Shown here one piece after another: positions 41,742-47,326 of a stretch of DNA of 47,326 bases (positions are counted from its first letter, which is position 1; the number at the start of each line of letters is the position of its first letter). The notes beneath the pieces are model-generated. The model saw only the letters and a program-made list of their open reading frames with translations, was not told where the DNA came from and made no database searches. The stretch comes from an uncultured Clostridia bacterium. GTDB taxonomy: Bacteria > Bacillota > Clostridia > Christensenellales > CAG-314. The position numbers and the translations under genes are program-made. The stretch lies in NCBI GenBank assembly GCA_947589685.1, contig CANQCN010000007.1, positions 1 through 47,326 on the forward strand, read 5' to 3'.

Positions 41742-41771
41742 ATATTACCACGCCGAAAACACGAAAATCAA
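41742..41771 (-). promoter_or_regulatory. Promoter with palindrome over the -35 box
   Basis: TTGATT (41771-41766), an 18-bp spacer and TAATAT (41747-41742). The inverted repeat CACGAAA-N6-TTTCGTG (41760-41779) is centred on the -35 box, as expected for a repressor operator. Confidence 0.45.
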
Positions 41772-41790
41772 ATTTCGTGACGCACTTTTA

Positions 41791-41826
41791 CAAAAAAAAC
41801 GGGGTTCATAGCGCCCCGTTTTTTGT
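41791..41826. terminator. Terminator of the ECF sigma / anti-sigma operon
   Basis: AACGGGG / CCCCGTT stem (9-nt loop) flanked by a run of A and a run of T, so it works on both strands. It is 12 bp after the anti-sigma stop. Confidence 0.85.
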
Positions 41827-41836
41827 AATTACTGTT

Positions 41837-43327
41837 TCAGTCGTCGATCTCCGCCTCGAAGGTCACGCTGCCCGAAGCCGCATCCAACGTGCAGTCGAAT
41901 TCGTACCGACCCCACTTGAACTCCGCTTCGTACACTTGCCTGCCGCGTTCCACGTCCATTTCGATCTCCCACTCGTAGGTCGTCGATAGCGTAACGGACG
42001 CAAACCTCCGATCCTTGACAACGGCTTCGAGAATTTTGCTTTGTATTTGCTCGCGCGTAAGCTCCGAGTTGTATTCGCCGCCGATCTCTTTTTGCGAGGC
42101 GGAACGCACGTTGCCGTAACCGTCTATTTCGAACTCGTAGTACTTGCCGTTGTAGGAAAATTTCAATTCGTATTCCGTAACGCCGTCGTCGCGCTCGCGC
42201 TTCACCGTTACGTCTATCGCGTCTCGATCCGCCGAAGGTACGCCCGCGGCGTTAAACGCCTTGTCCTTGATCTGTTCTTCGTCCAGCTCGGTTTGATCGG
42301 GACGGACGTTTTGCATTTCGCTCTCCACGCTCAGCACCGTGCCGTCTGCGGCGTTTATCTCCACCTCGTATTCGCGTTGATCGTAGACAAACTCCACCTC
42401 GTACACCATTCTGCCGTCGTCGAAATCCATTTTGCAGGTCAATCTCTGCACGTCGTTTTGCGTAAGTCCCGCCTTTACTATGTCGAGCGCAGCCGTTATC
42501 GCGGCGTCACGTCCCGCATACTTGCTGTCGCTGGCGGAACCGTTTTGCACAAGATCGTCTTGCGGCATATCCAGCCCGTCCAAAATGAGATTGAGATCGT
42601 TGATTTTGAGACTCACCAACTGTTCTACGGTGTACTTGCCCGCGGGAGCGCTTTGCATTATCTTGTTTATCAACTGCGCCTTGCCCGCGGATATGCCGTA
42701 CTGCTCCGCAAGAGAAGACGTGTCGCTCGTATCGGAAAGCCATTGCGAAACCACGCCCGCTTGGATATTGCTTTCGTTCAATATCACCGCTATCTGGTCG
42801 GAAACCGCCTTGGACAGCTCTTCGTAAATATTTTGACTTGACGACTCCACCGATACCAACACGGAGTTGGCTTCCTCGCTGAGCTTGCCGTTGCGCAACA
42901 TACTGCCTATGAGCGCGTTGACTGTAACCTCCAACTGCGCGCCGCCGAAATCCATATTGCCGATTATCTTTTTGCCGTCGAGATTCAAAGCGTCCACGCT
43001 AACCACGCGCATATTGTCGTTTAGACGTATCGCCACGCTCGGATTGACGTCCAACGTTACGCTTGCCGTCACCTTGCCGCCGCCGATACTCGCTTGCAGA
43101 TCGTTGAGCGCGCCCTTGGTAGTCGAGTAACCGACGCCGCCCAACACTACCGCGATCACAAGCACCAGCGCAAGCGCGCAGGTGGCAAATTTCCAACCCG
43201 TAACATTGCTTTTGCGCGTTTTTGCGGGAACGCGATCGGGACACTGCGCCGCAACGTTGTCGAACACGTCCGGTCTCGCCGCGGCGAAGCTTTCGGCTAT
43301 TTTATTTTCCGTTTGTTTTTTGTTCAT
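41837..43327 (-). CDS. RsgI-like transmembrane anti-sigma factor with PepSY-like repeats (496 aa)
   Basis: A short cytoplasmic part (1-44), one membrane segment (about 45-67), then an RsgI middle-type domain (about 85-195; VTLDVNPSVAIRLNDNMRVVSVDALN). Three PepSY-like repeats follow (about 280-345, 360-430 and 445-496), each with a (V/L)xxE(I/V)xxxxG-like ending. In studied RsgI proteins the Asn-Pro bond is cut by autoproteolysis; here it would be Asn95-Pro96. It overlaps the ECF sigma gene by 4 nt (ATGA) and is most likely its anti-sigma factor, releasing the sigma factor on an outside signal. Its short cytoplasmic head does not look like the usual RsgI_N domain. Confidence 0.87.
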   Translation of the reverse strand: MNKKQTENKIAESFAAARPDVFDNVAAQCPDRVPAKTRKSNVTGWKFATCALALVLVIAVVLGGVGYSTTKGALNDLQASIGGGKVTASVTLDVNPSVAIRLNDNMRVVSVDALNLDGKKIIGNMDFGGAQLEVTVNALIGSMLRNGKLSEEANSVLVSVESSSQNIYEELSKAVSDQIAVILNESNIQAGVVSQWLSDTSDTSSLAEQYGISAGKAQLINKIMQSAPAGKYTVEQLVSLKINDLNLILDGLDMPQDDLVQNGSASDSKYAGRDAAITAALDIVKAGLTQNDVQRLTCKMDFDDGRMVYEVEFVYDQREYEVEINAADGTVLSVESEMQNVRPDQTELDEEQIKDKAFNAAGVPSADRDAIDVTVKRERDDGVTEYELKFSYNGKYYEFEIDGYGNVRSASQKEIGGEYNSELTREQIQSKILEAVVKDRRFASVTLSTTYEWEIEMDVERGRQVYEAEFKWGRYEFDCTLDAASGSVTFEAEIDD

Positions 43328-43869
43328 TTCTGTTCTCCTTTAAGTATTTGCTGCAATTTCGCAAGCGCCCTCCTGTATTTGGAAAGCACGGTGTTGAGAG
43401 GAATGTTCAACTCTGCGGCGATCTCTCGATGCTTGACGCCGCCTACGGCGTGCATAACCACTATTTTCCGTTCGTCCTCGTCCAATTCGGTGAGACAGCT
43501 CATTATCACCAGCCTGTCCGTCGGATCGGCGTCGGTAGCGGAAAGCTGCTCGTTGAGCCGTTCGTCGGCGATCTCGACAAAACGCGACTGACGTCTGAAT
43601 TTGTCGTAGCACAGGTTTTTGGCTATACGCAATATCCAACTCATAGGCTTGCCCGCGGATACATAGCTCGGAGCGGCTTCGTACGCTTTGATAAAAGTTT
43701 CCTGCATCACGTCCTGCGCGTCGTACACATTGCCCGTGAAGGTAAGCGCGTAAGCATAAACGGCGTTTGCGCTCAGATCGTAAAGCGCTTTGAGCGCGCC
43801 TTCCTCGCCGTTTGCCACGCCGTACAAGGCGTTGTCCAATTTTCGACGAGACGAAACATATGTAGACAT
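43324..43869 (-). CDS. ECF-type RNA polymerase sigma factor (181 aa)
   Basis: Region 2 (LYDLSANAVYAYALTFTGNVYDAQDVMQETFIKAYEAAPSY) and region 4 (LDEDERKIVVMHAVGGVKHREIAAELNIPLNTVLSKYRRALAKLQ) are clear. No extra domain. It overlaps the anti-sigma gene and has AGAGG and GGAAG upstream. Target promoters cannot be inferred; I saw no clear ECF promoter in its own upstream region. Confidence 0.95.
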   Translation of the reverse strand: MSTYVSSRRKLDNALYGVANGEEGALKALYDLSANAVYAYALTFTGNVYDAQDVMQETFIKAYEAAPSYVSAGKPMSWILRIAKNLCYDKFRRQSRFVEIADERLNEQLSATDADPTDRLVIMSCLTELDEDERKIVVMHAVGGVKHREIAAELNIPLNTVLSKYRRALAKLQQILKGEQK

Positions 43870-43976
43870 CTTCCGTATTCCTCTTTTCGCAATATAAACG
43901 CGGAGAACGTGCGTTTTATTGCATTGTTTTTATTTTTTTTGCTAAATTTTTTTTGCCGCGGCTTGCGGAAAAGTTT

Positions 43977-44756
43977 TTACAAGGTTTGCTTGTAAATCTC
44001 GTTTTTGGAAACATTGCGGTCTTTTGCCACGGCTTTGACCGCTTCCGACTTGCTCATTCCGTCTTTGAGGTAGTAATCGATATGCTCCCTGACGGACAGC
44101 GCGCAGAGAGGGTTGTCCGCTTCGCCGCGATCCACCACCAACACAAACTCGCCGCGGTCGTCGTCTATTTCGTCGCCGAGGCGGCAAAAACGCACCGACT
44201 CGTGCGATTTGGTAAGCTCTTTTACGAGACAGCAGTTGCGATTGCCCAAACGCGAACAAAGATATGCCATATTTTCTTTGATGTCGTGTACGGACAGGTA
44301 AAATATCGCCGTGCCAACGCTGCCGTCCAACAGCTTGTCTCTGTCGGACTTTTTGTCGGGAAGAAATCCGTAATAGGTAAATGGCGGCTCGTATCCGCTG
44401 AGAACAAAGGCATTGACAAATGCGCTCGGACCGCTGATCACCGTGTAAGGATAGCCTTTTTCTTTGAGGGCGTCGATCAACACGCCGCCCGGATCGTTTA
44501 TGCAGGGCATGCCAGCGTCGCTGATGACAGCCACGTCCTCGCCCCGCTCGCAAAAGGACAGCACAAATTCCAACTGCTTTGCTTCGTTGAACTTGTGATA
44601 GCTGTATAGTGGTTTGGATATGCCGTAGCGGTCAAGCAAGATCCTGCTGTGACGGGTATCCTCGCAAAATATCGCCGATACGCCTTTGAGCGTTTCCACC
44701 GCGCGAAAGGTGATCTCGCCGAGGTTGCCTATCGGAGTAGCAACAAAATAGACCAT
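43977..44756 (-). CDS. rsmI: 16S rRNA C1402 ribose methyltransferase RsmI
   Basis: 259 residues: VYFVATPIGNLGEITFRAVETL, CEDTRHSRILLDRYGI, ISDAGMPCINDPGG and SGPSAFVNAFVLSGY, the tetrapyrrole-methylase-type fold specific to RsmI. It methylates the 2'-O of C1402 in 16S rRNA. AAGGAG lies 16 nt before the ATG, longer than usual. It follows the adenine methyltransferase gene by 24 bp. Confidence 0.96.
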   Translation of the reverse strand: MVYFVATPIGNLGEITFRAVETLKGVSAIFCEDTRHSRILLDRYGISKPLYSYHKFNEAKQLEFVLSFCERGEDVAVISDAGMPCINDPGGVLIDALKEKGYPYTVISGPSAFVNAFVLSGYEPPFTYYGFLPDKKSDRDKLLDGSVGTAIFYLSVHDIKENMAYLCSRLGNRNCCLVKELTKSHESVRFCRLGDEIDDDRGEFVLVVDRGEADNPLCALSVREHIDYYLKDGMSKSEAVKAVAKDRNVSKNEIYKQTL

Positions 44757-44780
44757 AATATATGTTTTGACGCTCCTTTG

Positions 44781-45515
44781 TTATTTTTCCGTGCCGTACC
44801 AGACGCGCGTCTGCTCGGTGTAGTTGCCCTTTTCGTCCGCGATGTACAGCGGAGAACGCAGCTTGCAATCCGCCGCGCCGCCCTTTACCGCGCGTATCAA
44901 CACCAGATTGGGCTGTTTGTCGGGCGCGGGACACACGGGCAATATTTCCTTGACGGCAAGATAGTTGTGCGCGCACTCGGTAACTATCTCGCACAGTCGG
45001 TCCGCTTGATGGACCAGATACAGACTGCCCTTGTTGTTGAGAATCTTGGCGGAGACGGAAACAACGTCGGCGAGGGTAACGGCGATCTCGTGTCGGCAAA
45101 GAGCGATGTTGGGACTTAGCTGCCGCTCTCCGCTGCCCACGCGCCGATAGGGAGGATTGCACACCACCGCGTCGGCGTCGCGCACGATACCCGCCGCGTC
45201 TTTGAGATCGGCGTTGCGCACCTCTATCACATCATTCAAACCGTTGAGATCTACGCTGCGCTGCATCATATCGCACAATTGCGGCTGTATCTCTATCGCC
45301 ACGATATGCTTGGGGTGCTTTTTGCGGGCGAGCAAAATGCTGATGACGCCGCTTCCCGCGCCCAACTCGACGCACAGCTTTCCGCGCATATCCTTGCAAA
45401 AGTTTGCCAACAGCACCGCGTCGGTGGTAAAACGGTACTCCGACGCCGACTGTATCAAGCGCAAGCCGTCGTATTGCAGATCTTCCAATGTTTCGTTCGG
45501 TTTCAATTCGATCAT
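44781..45515 (-). CDS. tRNA1(Val) adenine-37 N6-methyltransferase-like protein (244 aa)
   Basis: A class I SAM methyltransferase: CVELGAGSGVISILLARK (motif I), VAIEIQPQLCDMM and the NPPY catalytic motif in VVCNPPYRRVGSG. This matches the YfiC/TrmN6 family, encoded next to rsmI in many Firmicutes. The start at 45515 begins the family region (MIELKPNETLEDL). It has no ribosome site and a -10 box ends 6 nt upstream, so it may be leaderless. Confidence 0.93.
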   Translation of the reverse strand: MIELKPNETLEDLQYDGLRLIQSASEYRFTTDAVLLANFCKDMRGKLCVELGAGSGVISILLARKKHPKHIVAIEIQPQLCDMMQRSVDLNGLNDVIEVRNADLKDAAGIVRDADAVVCNPPYRRVGSGERQLSPNIALCRHEIAVTLADVVSVSAKILNNKGSLYLVHQADRLCEIVTECAHNYLAVKEILPVCPAPDKQPNLVLIRAVKGGAADCKLRSPLYIADEKGNYTEQTRVWYGTEK

Positions 45516-45521
45516 ACGGCT

Positions 45522-45550
45522 ATTGTACACCACCTCGGCAAAATAGTAAA
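45522..45550 (-). promoter_or_regulatory. Promoter of the trmN6-like/rsmI pair (leaderless type)
   Basis: TTTACT (45550-45545), a 17-bp spacer and TACAAT (45527-45522), with six bases between the -10 box and the ATG. Confidence 0.6.
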
Positions 45551-45597
45551 GCAAAAACAATTTCGCCCATTGCGCAAACGGGCAAAAGGGTATTGAA

Positions 45598-45622
45598 AAC
45601 GCCTCCGCAAAGCGAAGGCGTT
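45598..45622 (-). terminator. Terminator hairpin after the 382-residue lipoprotein
   Basis: AACGCCT / AGGCGTT and CGC / GCG arms with one mismatch, then TTTTC on the minus strand, 18 bp after the stop. Confidence 0.6.
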
Positions 45623-45639
45623 CGATCGGACGTCGGTTA

Positions 45640-46788
45640 TCAATACCAAGGATACTCCGGGCTTTGGAAGAGCCCAAGCTCGCTGTAAGTGCCGAGATCG
45701 GCGGGCAAAACGACTTTGTCTGCGGTGATGACCACATTTTCCGTCATTTTCATACCGATGCTGCCGCTTACCGATACGGGTATTTGCTGCGACTTTTCGA
45801 TGTTTATGCTCGCGTCAAAATCCGCGCGACAAGAGATCTCGGCAAGCTTGTCGTCTTTGCCGAAGGAGATATACAACTCGAAAAGGCAAGCTTTGAAGGC
45901 GACGGACTTGTTGATAAGCTCGGCTACTTCTTCGGGAACGACGTCTCTATCCGCCAAAATCGCGTCAATGGTCTGCTCGCTGACGGTGAGGCGCAGCGTA
46001 TAACCTTTGGTCTTGGACACTTCCACGCCCACCTTGTACTGTTTCAGTATGTTGAGCAGCTCCGCGATACTCGCCGACAGCTCGGCTTGCATTTCGACGC
46101 GGTCGACAACGGGTTCTTCGACATCTCCGACAAATCCCACGGAAGGATAGAAGTTGCCGATATCCGACAACGACATTTTGATCTTGCCGCTTGACAACTC
46201 GATGCCCAAGCTTTCGAAAAGGTTCACAAAGCCCTCGTTGAGGTCAAGATACGCCTCGTCGCCGTCGATATATGCTTTTGCACCGTAGTTGAAGTTTTTG
46301 AGAGACTCTTGCAGTTTGGCTGTCGCATCGCTCGGCAGACCCATAGATTCAAACAACACGCCGGGAATCGTAAAACCTCCCTTTACTTCGGCGCTTGCCG
46401 AGCCGGTAAGGGAAATGCCGTTCTTCTCGGAATAAGCAAAATTGATGAGAGAGCCTTGCTCCATGGTCAAATTGCCGTCAAATTCCATCTTGGCGTCCTC
46501 ATAGTCTACGTCCAGATCGGCGTTGAAATCGAGGGAGCTGCTTATCTTTAAGCCCAACGTTGTCAGCCATTGAGACAACGCCTGCTCGTCGTCAACGTCA
46601 TCGGGAACGTTTGCAACGATCTTTGCCGCCAACGTATCCGCCAATTCTTCCTGTTGTTCGGGAGTGTCCAACTCCACGTCGTCGTAGTCGCCCGGAACAA
46701 CGCCGTCATTTTTGTCGCAGGCGGCGAGGGACAATACCATAGCCGCTACCGTCAGCAGCGCCAAAAACAATGTGACAAATTTCTTCAT
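45640..46788 (-). CDS. Lipoprotein of unknown function (382 aa)
   Basis: A lipoprotein signal peptide with lipobox Cys24. The mature part is acidic after the Cys (DKNDGVVPGDYDDVELD) and then mainly beta strand with amphipathic repeats (FDGNLTMEQGSLINFAYSEKNGISLTGSASAEVKGGF), like the LppX/LolA-like or DUF6612-type lipoproteins of Clostridia. The fold is a guess and no ligand is seen. AAGGAG precedes the ATG; a promoter and a terminator flank it, so it is probably monocistronic. Confidence 0.82.
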   Translation of the reverse strand: MKKFVTLFLALLTVAAMVLSLAACDKNDGVVPGDYDDVELDTPEQQEELADTLAAKIVANVPDDVDDEQALSQWLTTLGLKISSSLDFNADLDVDYEDAKMEFDGNLTMEQGSLINFAYSEKNGISLTGSASAEVKGGFTIPGVLFESMGLPSDATAKLQESLKNFNYGAKAYIDGDEAYLDLNEGFVNLFESLGIELSSGKIKMSLSDIGNFYPSVGFVGDVEEPVVDRVEMQAELSASIAELLNILKQYKVGVEVSKTKGYTLRLTVSEQTIDAILADRDVVPEEVAELINKSVAFKACLFELYISFGKDDKLAEISCRADFDASINIEKSQQIPVSVSGSIGMKMTENVVITADKVVLPADLGTYSELGLFQSPEYPWY

Positions 46789-46846
46789 AATGTTTTCTCC
46801 TTAGATGTTATTTTGGATATATAATCATATCCTATGCACATAAAAT

Positions 46847-46875
46847 ATTATACTCTTAATATTTTTTTATGTACA
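46847..46875 (-). promoter_or_regulatory. Promoter of the 382-residue lipoprotein
   Basis: TGTACA (46875-46870), a 17-bp spacer and TATAAT (46852-46847). The -35 box is a weak match. Upstream, at 46922-46953, TTTTTGCC / GGCAAAAA can form a stem. Confidence 0.6.
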
Positions 46876-46973
46876 CCGTTGAACGGACACTTAATAGTGA
46901 AATTACCGTCATATTTTTCTCTTTTTGCCAAAATCCGAAAATTTCGGCAAAAAATAAAGGTTCAAAAATAAAT

Positions 46974-47326
46974 ATTGGGGTGTGACCAAACACGAAGAGG
47001 TCAAACGGATAGTTTTCATCAAAATTCCGCAATCACGGACCTGTGCCGAGATTGCGGTCCACCCCGGAGATGCCGAGGGTATGGGAGACCTCGGCGAAAG
47101 TCTATCCGACCGCGCGTGCGACTAAATTTCAAACAATGCCCTACCTTGTTCTACCCGGAGCGAGGGTGTTCCAACGTTCTACCCGGAGCGAGGGTGTTCC
47201 AACGCAAAACAATCTGCAACGAGGGCGTAGCCCGAAGCGAAGCCGTTTTGCGTGGAACACCCGATGCGACTTGTGGTCGGTAGGCTCAAATGGCAAATGT
47301 TGGGGTGCAAAAGAAACAAGTTTGGC
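46974..47326 (-). repeat. Dispersed repeat, copy B (continues past the window)
   Basis: On the minus strand, starting at the window edge: TTTTGCACCCCAACATTTG, a GAGCCTACCGACCACA block, a stem GTTTTGCGTGGAAC / GTTCCAACGCAAAAC, two tandem 28-bp units, ATTGTTTGAAATTTAGTCGC, the GCACGCGCGG-TCGGATAGAC block, hairpin GCCGAGG/CCTCGGC (47072-47095), hairpin CCGCAATC/GATTGCGG and a last CACACCCCAATATTT. Blocks match copy A in the same order. No gene is present in 46789-47326. Confidence 0.85.
47148..47203. repeat. Tandem duplication of a 28-bp unit inside copy B
   Basis: Two identical adjacent 28-bp units (47148-47175 and 47176-47203), each beginning GTTCTACCCGGAGCGAGG on the plus strand. Copy A lacks them, so they are a copy-specific expansion. 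Confidence 0.85.

Noticed and set aside
46922-46953. TTTTTGCC/GGCAAAAA hairpin as terminator
   Set aside because: It lies upstream of the lipoprotein promoter with no gene ending nearby in the window; it may simply be AT-rich palindromic sequence.
47148-47203. Two 28-bp identical units as a mini CRISPR array
   Set aside because: The units are directly adjacent without spacers and there are no cas genes in the window.

Overview
The window looks like chromosomal DNA of an uncultured member of the Bacillota, most likely class Clostridia. The pointers are: Shine-Dalgarno sites of the AAGGAG/GGAGG type; an L21-Prp-L27 operon in which L27 carries the Firmicutes N-terminal extension; a SigH-type sigma factor; an RsgI-like anti-sigma factor; the pgk-tpiA-gpmI-secG-rnr-smpB gene order; and many Lys-rich lipoprotein signal peptides. 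No genus can be named. I see no rRNA, tRNA, CRISPR array, transposase or phage gene.

Layout. 1-13010: a long minus-strand group that may start at a consensus promoter near 12890. It runs through an RDD membrane protein, a small membrane protein, a complete CUT1-type ABC importer (ATPase, two permeases, solute-binding lipoprotein), a staphylococcal-nuclease-like lipoprotein and a 1471-residue modular lipoprotein, and ends at a terminator near 171-204. 13262-15927: glmS, a zinc-ribbon/DUF4190 membrane protein and a divergent XRE regulator with two matching palindromic operators. 16057-17880: typA. 17890-19270: two copies of a dispersed repeat flanking a CMD-cupin protein. 19311-26983: smpB, a small membrane protein, rnr, secG, gpmI, tpiA, an Sm-like small protein and pgk. 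27131-30110: a glycosyltransferase diverging from a ferritin-like protein, then ispDF and an S4 protein. 30279-34978: recR, ybaB, dnaX, sigH, rlmB, mrnC and a GNAT enzyme, apparently one operon. 35357-38276: a NYN-domain protein, an Ogg-type glycosylase and rpmA-prp-rplU with its leader. 38470-41651: a TetR regulator diverging from an alpha/beta hydrolase, then two overlapping small genes and a membrane protein. 41837-46788: an RsgI-like anti-sigma/ECF sigma pair, rsmI, an adenine methyltransferase and a lipoprotein. 46974-47326: a third copy of the dispersed repeat, running off the window.

Most of the content is housekeeping: glycolysis, translation, ribosome assembly, replication and repair, isoprenoid and amino-sugar synthesis. 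The less ordinary parts are listed here. (i) A roughly 320-bp dispersed repeat whose copies keep hairpins, one with a compensatory base-pair change. (ii) A surface nuclease / large lipoprotein / ABC importer group, perhaps for scavenging nucleic-acid-derived nutrients. (iii) A leader in which a hairpin separates a strong Shine-Dalgarno site from the start codon of the RDD gene. (iv) Three promoters whose -10 box lies exactly 6 nt before an ATG that has no Shine-Dalgarno site. (v) An XRE regulator with twin operators, one filling the spacer of its neighbour's promoter. (vi) An ECF sigma factor paired with an RsgI-type anti-sigma factor that has the Asn-Pro autocleavage motif and PepSY-like repeats.

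All calls come from reading the sequence and remembered family features. No database search or folding program was run.
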